Origin: Pseudomonas serboccidentalis
GTDB lineage: Bacteria; Pseudomonadota; Gammaproteobacteria; Pseudomonadales; Pseudomonadaceae
Assembly: GCF_028830055.1 (NCBI RefSeq)
Contig: NZ_CP101655.1
Span: 2,848,498 to 2,912,497, forward strand
Direction: 5' to 3'
Length of the DNA: 64,000 bases
The position numbers and the translations under genes were made by a program. Below, one piece after another: positions 49,775-61,585 of this stretch; position 1 is the first letter of the stretch, and each line of letters opens with the position of its first letter. The notes below the pieces were generated by a model. It saw only the letters and a program-made list of their open reading frames with translations. It had not been told where the DNA came from and searched no databases.

Positions 49775-50932
49775 ATGAAGAAGATCCACTGCGCCGAGCG
49801 CCCCGACTGGAAACAGACCGCCGAAAGCCTCGGCTTTCTGTTCCACACCATCGACAACGAGCCGTACTGGGACGAAAGCGCCTACTACCAGTTCACGCTC
49901 GCACAGATTGAAAACGATCTGGAGGATCCGACCACGGAACTGCACGAGATGTGCATGGACCTGGTCGATCGCGTGGTGCACAGCGAAGAGCTGCTGGATC
50001 GCCTGAGCATCCCCGCGCCGTACTACGACATGATCCGAACGTCCTGGCTGGAAGGTCATCCGCATCTGTACGGGCGCATGGATTTTTCCTACAGCGGCGA
50101 TGGCCCAGCCAAGCTGCTGGAGCTCAACTACGACACGCCGACCAGTCTTTATGAGGCCTCCGCGTTTCAGTGGGGCTGGCTGGAACAATGCATCGAGCGC
50201 GGGAGGCTGCCGCGTCATGCCGACCAGTTCAACAGCATCGATACCAAGCTGCATCAGGCGTTTACCGAATTGCAGCTCAAGCGGCCGTTCTACTTTGCCT
50301 CGATGAAAGACTCGGTCGAAGACCGCGGCACCACTGACTATCTGCGCCTGATCGCGGAAAAGGTCGGCATCGAATCCCGGCACATCGACATCGAGGACAT
50401 CGGCCTGACCGCCGAGGGCCGCTTCGTCGACCTCGAGGACCGCTGGATCCCGCATCTGTTCAAACTGCATGCCTGGGAATTCATCTTCCACGAACCCTTC
50501 GGCGCAGCGATTGCCGAGTGCGATACGCAGTTTTTCGAACCGGCGTGGAAGTCGATTCTGTCGAACAAAGGCGCACTGCCGCTGCTGTGGGAGCTGCACA
50601 AGGGACACCCGAACCTGCTCGCGGCGCACCTTGATCCGAATCCGGCCAGCACCGTGCCCAAGGGCTGGGTACGTAAACCGTACTTCTCCCGCGAAGGCGC
50701 CAACATCGAGCTGCAAACGGCGGAAGGTCTGATCATCAAGGAAGACGGGCCCTACACCGACGCGCCGTTCATCCTGCAGGAATTCGCGCCGTTGCCGAAG
50801 TTCGACGACAGCTACACGCTGATTGGCTCATGGGTGATCGGCGATCAGGCGGCAGGGATTGGTGTGCGGGAAGACAACAGCCTGATCACCAAGGACTCCA
50901 GCCGGTTTCTGCCTCACCTGATCCTCGACTGA
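49775..50932 (+). CDS. yjfC: Glutathionylspermidine synthase-like ATP-grasp protein (YjfC-like)
   Basis: A 385-residue protein starting at ATG 49775, two bases after the yjfM stop. It has the pre-ATP-grasp and ATP-grasp folds of the GSP synthase family: GRMDFSYSGDGPAKLLELNYDTPTSL, the metal-binding HEPFGAAIAECDTQ, and IKEDGPYTDAPFILQEFAPLP. It probably joins an amine to a carboxylate with ATP; no amidase half is present, so it is not a full glutathionylspermidine synthetase. Its acceptor is unknown and could be spermidine, a peptide or a lipid. Confidence 0.93.
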   Translation: MKKIHCAERPDWKQTAESLGFLFHTIDNEPYWDESAYYQFTLAQIENDLEDPTTELHEMCMDLVDRVVHSEELLDRLSIPAPYYDMIRTSWLEGHPHLYGRMDFSYSGDGPAKLLELNYDTPTSLYEASAFQWGWLEQCIERGRLPRHADQFNSIDTKLHQAFTELQLKRPFYFASMKDSVEDRGTTDYLRLIAEKVGIESRHIDIEDIGLTAEGRFVDLEDRWIPHLFKLHAWEFIFHEPFGAAIAECDTQFFEPAWKSILSNKGALPLLWELHKGHPNLLAAHLDPNPASTVPKGWVRKPYFSREGANIELQTAEGLIIKEDGPYTDAPFILQEFAPLPKFDDSYTLIGSWVIGDQAAGIGVREDNSLITKDSSRFLPHLILD

Positions 50933-50943
50933 AACAAATCCCC

Positions 50944-51024
50944 CTGTAGGAGCTGCCGAAGGCTGCGATATTTTGATCTTGATTTCAAAGATAAAAAGAT
51001 CGCAGCGTGCCGTAGCGCCTACAA
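50944..51024. repeat. REPIN, family A (copy 9)
   Basis: CTGTAGGAGCTGCCGAAGGC at 50944 and a diverged inverted copy (ATCGCAGCGTGCCGTAGCGC) ending CTACA. It sits at the 3' end of the yjf-type operon, before a terminator. Confidence 0.85.
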
Positions 51025-51061
51025 GTGATTGGGGAGGCCGTAAATTTTGCGCGCCACAAAA

Positions 51062-51095
51062 AAGGCCCGTCGCTTGATGCGACGGGCCTTTTTAT
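51062..51095. terminator. Bidirectional terminator between yjfC and ssb
   Basis: AAGGCCCGTCGC and GCGACGGGCCTT form a 12-bp stem with a 5-base loop, with A- and T-tracts on either side. It serves convergent transcripts. Confidence 0.93.
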
Positions 51096-51117
51096 TTAGA
51101 GCGGATGCAGCGATAGC

Positions 51118-51636
51118 TTAGAACGGGATATCGTCATCAAAGCTGTCGAAATCCGGAGCCGGTTGCGGCGCAGCCTGCTGTGGAGCCGGGGCCGGACGCT
51201 GTTGCGGAGCCGACTGCTGCGGGCGTGGGGCCTGCTGACGTGGGGCTTGCTGCTGGTAGTTGTTGCCACCGCCTTGTTGGTCGCCCTGTTGTGGACGGCC
51301 GCCGAGCAGTTGCATGGTGCCTTGCATGTCGACCACGATTTCGGTGGTGTAACGCTTGATACCGTCTTTTTCCCACTCGCGGGTCTGCAGCTTGCCTTCG
51401 ATGTAGACCTGCGAACCTTTACGCAGGTATTCGCCGGCGATTTCGGCAACCTTGCCGAACATCGAAACACGGTGCCATTCGGTCTTCTCGACCTTCTGAC
51501 CGGTTTGCTTGTCGGTCCACTGTTCGCTGGTTGCCAGACTCAGGTTGGTCACGGCGTTACCGTTAGGCAGGTAGCGAACTTCGGGATCCTGGCCGCAAGT
51601 GCCGACCAATATGACTTTGTTAACCCCACGGGCCAT
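51118..51636 (-). CDS. ssb: Single-stranded DNA-binding protein
   Basis: A 172-residue protein. The N-terminal OB fold begins [21 protein letters not shown] and includes [15 protein letters not shown]; then a Gln/Pro/Ala-rich linker and the conserved acidic tail [10 protein letters not shown] that binds repair and replication proteins. Length is normal for Pseudomonas. It starts 9 bp after the MFS gene stop and is divergent-linked to uvrA, the classic ssb-uvrA neighbourhood. Confidence 0.97.
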   Translation of the reverse strand: MARGVNKVILVGTCGQDPEVRYLPNGNAVTNLSLATSEQWTDKQTGQKVEKTEWHRVSMFGKVAEIAGEYLRKGSQVYIEGKLQTREWEKDGIKRYTTEIVVDMQGTMQLLGGRPQQGDQQGGGNNYQQQAPRQQAPRPQQSAPQQRPAPAPQQAAPQPAPDFDSFDDDIPF

Positions 51637-51645
51637 AACGTTCTC

Positions 51646-53043
51646 CTAGGCTTCGCAAGCAGCCTCGGCCGGGTTGTTCACCAGGCGTTCGAGGGTGTCG
51701 CGATCCACTAATTCTTTGTCCAGTTTGATGTAAACAGCCGCTTCATCAGCAACTATCACTGCATCTGTTACCCCTACGAGGGCCTTGAGGCGCTCGACCA
51801 GACCCGCTTCGCGGATCGCCTCGGGCGACAACGGCAAGCGCAGGCTCGTCACGTAGGGAGGTTCGCGCATGGTAACAGCAAAGGCCAGCCAGATGGCAGC
51901 CAGACCGGCACATCCGAGGAACACAACCGACAGACCGCCATGCTGAAACAGCCAGCCGCCGAGTATCCCGCCGAGTGCCGAACCGAGGAACTGGCTGGTG
52001 GAATACACGCCCATCGCCGTGCCCTTCCCGCCTGCCGGTGAAACCTTGCTGATCAGCGACGGCAACGAAGCTTCCAGCAGATTGAACGCGGTGAAGAACA
52101 CCACCGTGCCGATCACCAGCGCCCGCAAGCTGTCACCGAACTGCCAGAAGAATAGCTCAGTCAGCATCAACGTCAGGACGGCACCGAGCAAAATTCGTTT
52201 CATTTTGCGTTTCTTCTCGCCGTAGATGATGAACGGGATCATGGCGAAGAAAGAAATCAGCAGCGCGGTCAGGTAGACCCACCAGTGCTGCTCCTTGGGC
52301 AGCCCGGCTTTTTCCACCAACGCCAGCGGCAAGGCAACGAAGCTCGACATCAACATGGCATGTAACACAAAGATGCCCAGGTCCAGGCGCAGCAGATCCG
52401 GATGTTTGAGCGTCGGCATCAAGGCCTGACGCGCCACGCCAGACTCGCGATGCTGCAACGGCCCGGTCGAACGCGGCACCATGAACATGATGATGGCGAT
52501 GCCGACCAGCGCCATGGCACCGGTGGCGAGGAACAATCCCGAGAGACCGAAGGCACGGGTCAGCAACGGCCCGACCACCATGGCCACGGCGAACGACAGG
52601 CCGATGGTCATGCCGATCATGGCCATGGCTTTGGTGCGATGCTGTTCGCGGGTCAGGTCCGAGAGCAATGCCATGACCGCGGCGGAAATCGCCCCGGCGC
52701 CCTGCAGGATGCGGCCGGCGATCACGCCCCAGATCGAATCGGCCTGCGAGGCCAGGACACTGCCGAGGGCGAACACGATCAGGCCGAGATAAATCACCGG
52801 ACGCCGGCCGATGCGGTCGGAAATGATCCCGAACGGAATCTGAAATATCGCCTGGGTCAGGCCGTAGGCGCCGATGGCCAGGCCGATCAGGGCCGGAGTC
52901 GCTCCCGCCAGATCCATGCCGTAGGTCGCCAGTACCGGCAACACCATGAACATGCCAAGCATACGGAAGGCGAACACCAGAGCCAGACCGCTCGCCGCGC
53001 GAGTCTCGCTGCCACTCATGCGTTCGCTGTGGGGATCGTGCAT
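51646..53043 (-). CDS. MFS transporter with C-terminal YAM-like domain (YajR-type)
   Basis: A 465-residue twelve-helix transporter: GLALVFAFRMLGMFMVLPVL (TM1), GLTQAIFQIPFGIISDRIGRRP (motif A, complete), and a soluble C-terminal ~70-residue domain (LSPEAIREAGLVERLKALVGV...AAVYIKLDKELVDRDTLERLV) resembling the YAM ferredoxin-like domain of YajR. Substrate unknown. Located between ssb and uvrA, as in other pseudomonads. Confidence 0.9.
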   Translation of the reverse strand: MHDPHSERMSGSETRAASGLALVFAFRMLGMFMVLPVLATYGMDLAGATPALIGLAIGAYGLTQAIFQIPFGIISDRIGRRPVIYLGLIVFALGSVLASQADSIWGVIAGRILQGAGAISAAVMALLSDLTREQHRTKAMAMIGMTIGLSFAVAMVVGPLLTRAFGLSGLFLATGAMALVGIAIIMFMVPRSTGPLQHRESGVARQALMPTLKHPDLLRLDLGIFVLHAMLMSSFVALPLALVEKAGLPKEQHWWVYLTALLISFFAMIPFIIYGEKKRKMKRILLGAVLTLMLTELFFWQFGDSLRALVIGTVVFFTAFNLLEASLPSLISKVSPAGGKGTAMGVYSTSQFLGSALGGILGGWLFQHGGLSVVFLGCAGLAAIWLAFAVTMREPPYVTSLRLPLSPEAIREAGLVERLKALVGVTDAVIVADEAAVYIKLDKELVDRDTLERLVNNPAEAACEA

Positions 53044-53234
53044 GGAAAAACCTCGTGTGAACCGGCGGCGATTCTACCAGTCCCATCGAAAGACGGGGTA
53101 TATCGCGACGCTATGACGCGTATAGATGAAACTCTCTTCATGTAAGGTAAAAAACCCTTCGCTTGATAGTGTGCATCCATCCAGTATTTGCCCGTATACT
53201 CCTACGTTTTCGACGCCCGCCGAGCGAGGCCACT

Positions 53235-56069
<2,835 letters not shown>

Positions 56070-56081
56070 TCACCGGGCATG

Positions 56082-56120
56082 AAAAAGCCCCTGTCACTTA
56101 CACCGTGACAGGGGCTTTTT
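56082..56120. terminator. Bidirectional terminator between uvrA and ftnA
   Basis: AAAAAGCCCCTGTCAC and GTGACAGGGGCTTTTT form a 16-bp stem with a 7-base loop between convergent genes. Confidence 0.95.
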
Positions 56121-56132
56121 TGTATCTGGCAA

Positions 56133-56597
56133 TCAGGTGTGGGATTGCAGGTAATTCTCGAGACCGATCAGCTTGATCAGGCCCAACTGCTTTTCCAGCC
56201 AGTAGGTGTGATCTTCTTCGGTGTCGTTGAGCTGAATGCGCAGGATCTCGCGACTGACGTAGTCCTTGTGCTGTTCGCACAGCTCGATGCCTTTGCACAG
56301 TGCGGCGCGAACTTTGTACTCGAGACGCAGATCGGCTTCGAGCATCTCCGGTACGGTGGTACCGACATCCAGATCGTCCGGACGCATGCGCGGCGTGCCT
56401 TCGAGCATCAGGATCCGACGCATAAGCGCATCGGCGTGGCCGGCCTCTTCTTCCATCTCGTGGTTGATTCGTTCGTAGAGCTTGGTGAAACCCCAGTCCT
56501 CATACATCCGCGAGTGAACAAAATATTGGTCACGCGCGGCCAGTTCGCCGGTCAGCAACGTGTTGAGGTAATCGATAACGTCTGGGTGGCCTTGCAT
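56133..56597 (-). CDS. ftnA: Bacterial ferritin of BfrA/FtnA type lacking the heme-binding Met
   Basis: A 154-residue iron-storage protein starting at ATG 56597 ([15 protein letters not shown]). Ferroxidase ligands Glu18, Glu51, His54 and the later DTEEDH are in place. Bacterioferritins bind heme through Met52, but position 52 here is Ala (EEEAGHAD). This matches P. aeruginosa FtnA, which was first named BfrA and does not bind heme. It stores ferric iron in a 24-mer. Adjacent to katA, whose heme iron it is thought to support. Confidence 0.92.
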   Translation of the reverse strand: MQGHPDVIDYLNTLLTGELAARDQYFVHSRMYEDWGFTKLYERINHEMEEEAGHADALMRRILMLEGTPRMRPDDLDVGTTVPEMLEADLRLEYKVRAALCKGIELCEQHKDYVSREILRIQLNDTEEDHTYWLEKQLGLIKLIGLENYLQSHT

Positions 56598-56711
56598 CGC
56601 CCTACATCTCCCTGCTTGAAAGCCTGTAGTTTGAACCAAGCTGACCGGAAGGTCACCCCGTTTCGCGCAATAAAAGCGAAGATATTCTGAGAAAAGCAGC
56701 CTAAATAACGC

Positions 56712-56736
56712 AAAAACCGCCCTAATGAGGGCGGTT
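56712..56736 (-). terminator. Terminator of katA
   Basis: AACCGCCC and GGGCGGTT pair around a short loop (56715-56736); on the minus strand the stem is followed by T residues. Located directly downstream of the katA stop. Confidence 0.88.
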
Positions 56737-56747
56737 CTGCTTCTCGT

Positions 56748-58202
56748 TTAGACTTCGTTAAGCTGTACGTCGAGCAGCCTTGCGATTGCTTCTCCATACG
56801 CCGGATCGGCTTTAAAGAAATGCTGCAACTGACGGTCAACCACATCAGGCGAAACGCCGCTCATGGCACCGGCGATATTGCTGACCAGCAAGGCCTTCTG
56901 CTCCTCACTCATCAGTCGGAACAACGCTCCCGCGTGGCTGTAGTAATCGCTGTCCTCACGATGATCGTAACGGTCAGCCGGACCGTTCAAGGCCAGCGCA
57001 GGCTCGGCATAACGCGGGGCTTGCTTCGGTGATTCCACGTAGCTGTTAGGCTCATAGTTAGGCGCTGCTCCACCATTGCTGCCGAACGCCATCGAGCCGT
57101 CACGCTGGTAGGTGTTCACCGGGCTGCGCGGTGCGTTTACCGGCAATTGCTGGTGATTGGTACCCACGCGGTAGCGGTGCGCATCAGCGTAGGCGAACAC
57201 GCGGCCTTGCAGCATGCGATCCGGCGACAGACCGACACCTGGCACCATGTTGCTCGGACCGAATGCAGCTTGCTCGACTTCAGCGAAGTAGTTCAGCGGG
57301 TTGCGATTCAATTCCAGCTCGCCGACTTCGATCAGCGGAAACTCCTTCTGCGACCAGGTCTTGGTCACGTCGAACGGGTTCTCGTAATGTGCTGCGGCTT
57401 GCGCCTCGGTCATGATCTGGATGCACACACGCCATTTCGGGAAGTCGCCACGCTCGATCGCCTCGAACAGATCACGCTGGGCGTAATCCGGATCGGTGCC
57501 CGCCAGGCGCGCAGCCTCGGCCGGCGCCAGGTTCTTGATCCCTTGTTTAGTCTTGTAGTGCCACTTCACCCAGCGACGCTCACCTTTGGCATTGATCAGG
57601 CTGTAGGTGTGGCTGCCGAAGCCGTGCATGTGACGGTAGCCGTCGGGAATGCCGCGATCCGAGAACAGAATGGTCACCTGGTGCAGCGCTTCAGGCGAAT
57701 GCGACCAGAAGTCCCACATCATCTGGGCGCTTTTCAGGTTGCTCTGCGGCAGGCGTTTCTGGGTGTGGATAAAGTCGGGAAACTTCAGTGGATCACGAAT
57801 GAAGAACACAGGGGTGTTGTTGCCAACGATGTCCCAGTTGCCTTCCTCGGTGTAGAACTTCAGGGCGAAACCACGCGGATCCCGCTCGGTGTCGGCCGAA
57901 CCGCGCTCGCCACCTACAGTGGAGAATCGCAGGAACGTTGGGGTTTGCTTGCCGACAGACTCGAACAACTTGGCGCTGGTGTACTCGGTGATGTCACGAG
58001 TCACGGTGAACGTACCGTAAGCACCCGAGCCCTTGGCGTGCACGCGACGCTCAGGAATGTTCTCACGGTTGAAGTGGGCAAGCTTTTCGATCAGATGAAA
58101 ATCGTCGAGCAGCAGTGGGCCACGTGGGCCGGCGGAGCGAGAATTCTGGTTATCAGCGACAGGTGCGCCACTGGCGGTCGTAAGCGTTTTGATCTGGCTC
58201 AT
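56748..58202 (-). CDS. katA: Catalase (clade 3, KatA-type)
   Basis: A 484-residue heme catalase that breaks down hydrogen peroxide. Catalytic His55 lies in [12 protein letters not shown], the Asn in [15 protein letters not shown], and the heme-ligand Tyr in [13 protein letters not shown]. Size is typical of small-subunit catalase. The 240-bp upstream gap has two ATCGAT palindromes (58266-58271 and 58303-58308 by reading) and AT-rich sequence; an OxyR site is possible but not evident. The rplQ terminator lies at the far end of the gap. Confidence 0.96.
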   Translation of the reverse strand: MSQIKTLTTASGAPVADNQNSRSAGPRGPLLLDDFHLIEKLAHFNRENIPERRVHAKGSGAYGTFTVTRDITEYTSAKLFESVGKQTPTFLRFSTVGGERGSADTERDPRGFALKFYTEEGNWDIVGNNTPVFFIRDPLKFPDFIHTQKRLPQSNLKSAQMMWDFWSHSPEALHQVTILFSDRGIPDGYRHMHGFGSHTYSLINAKGERRWVKWHYKTKQGIKNLAPAEAARLAGTDPDYAQRDLFEAIERGDFPKWRVCIQIMTEAQAAAHYENPFDVTKTWSQKEFPLIEVGELELNRNPLNYFAEVEQAAFGPSNMVPGVGLSPDRMLQGRVFAYADAHRYRVGTNHQQLPVNAPRSPVNTYQRDGSMAFGSNGGAAPNYEPNSYVESPKQAPRYAEPALALNGPADRYDHREDSDYYSHAGALFRLMSEEQKALLVSNIAGAMSGVSPDVVDRQLQHFFKADPAYGEAIARLLDVQLNEV

Positions 58203-58396
58203 ACGGTCTTCTTCCTCTGTCAGTCTTGAAACTGCCGGCTAATCGGCTTGCTGGGAAGTATTGATCATCGATGTGACACCCACAAATTCATTAACTTGTA
58301 GTCATCGATAGAAAATTACTAACGGAAATACCCTGCACATAGTGCCAACAGAACGATGTCAGAAGCTTGTACGAACAGCGCATTTTCTTGCAGACA

Positions 58397-58422
58397 CAAA
58401 AAACCGGGCACTAGGCCCGGTT
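58397..58422 (-). terminator. Terminator of the alpha ribosomal operon
   Basis: AACCGGGC and GCCCGGTT form an 8-bp stem; six A on the plus strand give the T-run for minus-strand transcription leaving rplQ. Confidence 0.92.
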
Positions 58423-58442
58423 CTTCGTTTCAGACTGACGTC

Positions 58443-58829
58443 TTACTCGGCGGATACAGCTTCGCCAGCAGTAGCACGATCAACCAACTCGACGTACGCC
58501 ATAGGAGCGTTGTCGCCAGCGCGGAAACCGCACTTGAGGATGCGCAGGTAGCCACCCTCACGGGTAGCGTAACGCTTGCCCAGGTCGTTGAAGAGCTTAC
58601 CAACGATAGCTTTCGAACGAGTACGGTCGAAAGCCAGACGGCGGTTAGCCAGGCTGTCTGTCTTGGCCAGAGTGATCAGCGGCTCGGCAACGCGGCGCAG
58701 TTCTTTGGCTTTTGGCAGAGTAGTTTTGATCAGCTCGTGCTCGAACAGCGACACCGCCATGTTCTGGAACATGGCCTTGCGGTGCGAGCTGGTGCGGCTC
58801 AGGTGACGCCCACTTTTACGATGACGCAT
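58443..58829 (-). CDS. rplQ: 50S ribosomal protein L17
   Basis: A 128-residue protein: [20 protein letters not shown] at the start, [20 protein letters not shown] and [20 protein letters not shown] are diagnostic of L17, which binds 23S rRNA near the exit tunnel. Last gene of the alpha operon, followed by a terminator; 42 bp separate it from rpoA. Confidence 0.98.
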
Positions 58830-58871
58830 GGTTCATTCCTTACCAAACACTACGTTCGGTGATTACGACGA

Positions 58872-59873
58872 TCAGGCAGTCGCCTTGTCGTCCTTCTTAA
58901 GACTTGCAGGCGGCCAGTTGTCGAGGCGCATGCCGAGGGACAGACCGCGGGAGGCCAGAACGTCCTTGATTTCAGTCAAGGATTTCTTGCCCAGGTTCGG
59001 AGTCTTCAACAGCTCTACTTCGGTACGCTGAATCAGGTCGCCGATGTAGTAGATGTTTTCCGCCTTAAGGCAGTTAGCCGAACGTACAGTCAGTTCCAGA
59101 TCGTCAACCGGGCGAAGCAGGATCGGATCGATCTCGTCTTCCTGCTCGACAACCACTGGCTCACTGTCACCTTTGAGGTCGACGAACGCAGCCAACTGCT
59201 GTTGCAGAATGGTTGCAGCGCGGCGGATAGCCTCTTCAGGATCCAGAGTACCGTTGGTTTCCAGATCAATAACCAGCTTGTCCAGGTTAGTACGCTGCTC
59301 GACACGGGCGTTTTCCACCACGTATGCGATACGGCGAACCGGGCTGAACGAAGAGTCGAGCTGCAAGCGACCGATGCTGCGGCTTTCGTCTTCATCGCTC
59401 TGACGCGAGTCGGCTGGTTCATAACCACGACCACGAGCTACGGTGAGCTTCATGTTCAGGGCGCCGTTAGACGCCAGGTTAGCGATTACGTGATCGGGAT
59501 TAACGATCTCGACATCATGATCCAGCTGAATATCGGCAGCGGTAACCACCCCCGAACCCTTCTTCGACAAGGTCAGCGTAACTTCGTCACGACCGTGCAG
59601 CTTGATGGCCAGACCTTTAAGGTTCAACAGGATTTCAATTACGTCTTCCTGTACACCTTCGATGGCGCTGTACTCGTGGAGCACACCGTCAATCTCGGCC
59701 TCGACTACTGCGCAGCCGGGCATTGAGGACAACAGGATGCGGCGCAGCGCGTTGCCCAGGGTGTGGCCAAAACCACGCTCGAGAGGCTCGAGAGTGATCT
59801 TGGCGCGGGTTGGACTGACAACCTGCACATCAATATGGCGGGGTGTCAGGAACTCATTTACCGAAATCTGCAT
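58872..59873 (-). CDS. rpoA: RNA polymerase subunit alpha
   Basis: A 333-residue protein. The N-terminal assembly domain begins [20 protein letters not shown] and has [20 protein letters not shown]; the flexible linker and C-terminal domain ([29 protein letters not shown]) contact UP elements and activators. Order rpsD-rpoA-rplQ is canonical. Full length. Confidence 0.98.
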   Translation of the reverse strand: MQISVNEFLTPRHIDVQVVSPTRAKITLEPLERGFGHTLGNALRRILLSSMPGCAVVEAEIDGVLHEYSAIEGVQEDVIEILLNLKGLAIKLHGRDEVTLTLSKKGSGVVTAADIQLDHDVEIVNPDHVIANLASNGALNMKLTVARGRGYEPADSRQSDEDESRSIGRLQLDSSFSPVRRIAYVVENARVEQRTNLDKLVIDLETNGTLDPEEAIRRAATILQQQLAAFVDLKGDSEPVVVEQEDEIDPILLRPVDDLELTVRSANCLKAENIYYIGDLIQRTEVELLKTPNLGKKSLTEIKDVLASRGLSLGMRLDNWPPASLKKDDKATA

Positions 59874-59895
59874 GGATGCACCTATTTTCTAGCCC

Positions 59896-60516
59896 TTACT
59901 TGGAGTAGAGCTCGACAATCAGGCTTTCGTTGATGTCGGCGGACAGATCACTGCGAGCAGGAACGTTCTTGAAAACGCCCGACTTCTTCTCAGTGTCTAC
60001 TTCTACCCATTCTACGCGGCCACGTTGGGCACACAGATCGAGAGCTTGGACAATGCGAAGTTGGTTTTTTGCTTTCTCGCGAACTGCGACCACGTCACCA
60101 GCACGAACCTGATACGACGGAACGTTTACGGTCTGACCGTTAACGCTGATCGACTTGTGCGATACCAGCTGACGGGATTCGGCACGAGTCGAACCAAAGC
60201 CCATACGGTATACAACGTTGTCCAGACGGCATTCGAGCAGTTGCAGCAGGTTTTCACCGGTTGCACCTTTCTTGCCAGCAGCTTCTTTGTAGTAGCCGCT
60301 GAACTGACGCTCGAGAACGCCGTAGATACGACGGACCTTCTGCTTTTCACGCAGTTGGGTGCCGTAGTCGGACTGGCGACCGCGGCGTTGGCCGTGGATA
60401 CCAGGTGCTGCTTCAATGTTGCACTTCGATTCGATCGCGCGCACGCCGCTCTTCAGGAAGAGATCGGTGCCTTCGCGACGAGCGAGTTTGCATTTTGGAC
60501 CAATGTAACGAGCCAT
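59896..60516 (-). CDS. rpsD: 30S ribosomal protein S4
   Basis: A 206-residue protein beginning [23 protein letters not shown], with an S4 RNA-binding domain ([32 protein letters not shown]). It nucleates 16S rRNA assembly and in enterics represses the alpha operon by binding the rpsM leader. Whether that holds here is not visible. Confidence 0.98.
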   Translation of the reverse strand: MARYIGPKCKLARREGTDLFLKSGVRAIESKCNIEAAPGIHGQRRGRQSDYGTQLREKQKVRRIYGVLERQFSGYYKEAAGKKGATGENLLQLLECRLDNVVYRMGFGSTRAESRQLVSHKSISVNGQTVNVPSYQVRAGDVVAVREKAKNQLRIVQALDLCAQRGRVEWVEVDTEKKSGVFKNVPARSDLSADINESLIVELYSK

Positions 60517-60534
60517 TCTTTACAATCTCCTGGA

Positions 60535-60924
60535 TTACACGCGGCGCTTCTTCGGCGGACGGCACCCGTTGTGCGGGATTGGCGTCACGTCGGTGATGCT
60601 GGCGATCTTGTAGCCACAGCCGTTCAAAGCGCGGACTGCGGATTCACGACCTGGACCTGGACCCTTGACGTTGACGTCGAGGTTTTTCAGGCCGTATTCC
60701 AGCGCAGCTTGACCAGCACGTTCAGCAGCTACTTGAGCAGCGAACGGGGTGGACTTGCGGGAACCGCGGAAACCCGAACCACCGGAGGTAGCCCAGGAAA
60801 GAGCGTTACCTTGACGGTCGGTAATGGTCACGATGGTGTTGTTAAAAGAAGCATGGATGTGGGCGATGCCATCAACCACTGTCTTTTTAACTTTTTTACG
60901 AGGACGAGCAGCAGGTTTTGCCAT
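60535..60924 (-). CDS. rpsK: 30S ribosomal protein S11
   Basis: A 129-residue protein: a basic start [18 protein letters not shown], then [30 protein letters not shown] and the end [10 protein letters not shown] identify S11, which forms the platform and binds mRNA near the E site. 18 bp before rpsD, 30 bp after rpsM. Confidence 0.98.
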   Translation of the reverse strand: MAKPAARPRKKVKKTVVDGIAHIHASFNNTIVTITDRQGNALSWATSGGSGFRGSRKSTPFAAQVAAERAGQAALEYGLKNLDVNVKGPGPGRESAVRALNGCGYKIASITDVTPIPHNGCRPPKKRRV

Positions 60925-60954
60925 GATTAAATTCCTGTCGATTCGCTGGGGCGA

Positions 60955-61311
60955 TTACTTGCGGATCGGCTTACGCGGACCTTTACGGGTACGCGCGTTG
61001 GTCTTGGTACGCTGACCGCGTACTGGAAGACCGCGACGATGACGCAGACCGCGATAGCAACCGAGGTCCATCAAGCGCTTGATTTTCATGTTGATTTCGC
61101 GACGCAGGTCACCTTCAGTGGTGAACTTCGCCACTTCGCCACGCAGCTGTTCAATTTGCTCGTCGCTCAGATCTTTGATCTTTGCCGCTGGGTTTACCCC
61201 AGTATCTGCACAGATTTTCTGTGCAGTAGTGCGACCAACACCATAGATGTAGGTCAGCGAGATAACAGTATGCTTGTTATCTGGAATGTTAACGCCTGCA
61301 ATACGGGCCAT
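60955..61311 (-). CDS. rpsM: 30S ribosomal protein S13
   Basis: A 118-residue protein: [26 protein letters not shown] and the C-terminal [22 protein letters not shown] identify S13, which contacts 16S rRNA and the large subunit. First gene of the alpha operon; a GGAG ribosome site lies upstream, and its own promoter is likely at 61371-61399. Confidence 0.98.
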   Translation of the reverse strand: MARIAGVNIPDNKHTVISLTYIYGVGRTTAQKICADTGVNPAAKIKDLSDEQIEQLRGEVAKFTTEGDLRREINMKIKRLMDLGCYRGLRHRRGLPVRGQRTKTNARTRKGPRKPIRK

Positions 61312-61370
61312 TCAGTGGGACTCCAATTGACAGCTACCTACGCCCCGGAAGCCAAGAAATAGGGCGCGAG

Positions 61371-61399
61371 ATAATATCGCTGTAATAACAAATAATCAA
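61371..61399 (-). promoter_or_regulatory. Strong candidate promoter of the alpha operon
   Basis: On the minus strand: TTGATT (61399-61394), exactly 17 bp, then TATTAT (61376-61371). It lies between rpmJ and rpsM, about 60 bp ahead of rpsM, and downstream of a GC-rich hairpin. The match to consensus is good (five of six bases at -10). Confidence 0.65.
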
Positions 61400-61423
61400 C
61401 CCGGCAGCGCACTAGCTGCCGGG
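61400..61423 (-). terminator. Intercistronic hairpin between rpmJ and rpsM
   Basis: CCCGGCAGC and GCTGCCGGG form a 9-bp GC-rich stem with a 6-base loop. On the minus strand it is followed by TTGATTATTTG, not a solid T-run, so it may be a weak or regulated terminator at the end of the spc operon. Confidence 0.55.
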
Positions 61424-61441
61424 CTTGAAGCACAATCACAC

Positions 61442-61558
61442 TCAGCCTTGGCGCTGTTTGTGACGCGGTTCCGCGCTGCAAATTACTCGAACAACACCTT
61501 CGCGGCGAATAATCTTGCAGTTACGGCACAGCTTTTTCACCGATGCACGAACTTTCAT
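61442..61558 (-). CDS. rpmJ: 50S ribosomal protein L36
   Basis: A 38-residue gene read directly from the sequence. It begins [11 protein letters not shown] and ends RHKQRQG. Zinc ligands Cys11, Cys14, Cys27 and His33 are intact, so it is the zinc-ribbon (C+) type of L36. Start ATG 61558, stop TGA at 61442. Located between secY and rpsM, its canonical place in the spc operon. Confidence 0.97.
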
Positions 61559-61585
61559 CACCAACTCCTCGAACCTTATGGGTAC

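Noticed and set aside
53163..53234. Upstream extension of uvrA (24 codons)
   Set aside because: Not similar to known UvrA N-termini; TTG 53235 has a ribosome site and gives the canonical start.
53044..53234. LexA (SOS) box upstream of uvrA
   Set aside because: No CTG-N10-CAG palindrome found; only a TATACT-type -10 without a good -35.
58203..58442. OxyR site ahead of katA
   Set aside because: Two ATCGAT palindromes are present but the ATAG-N7-CTAT spacing of OxyR sites is not convincing.
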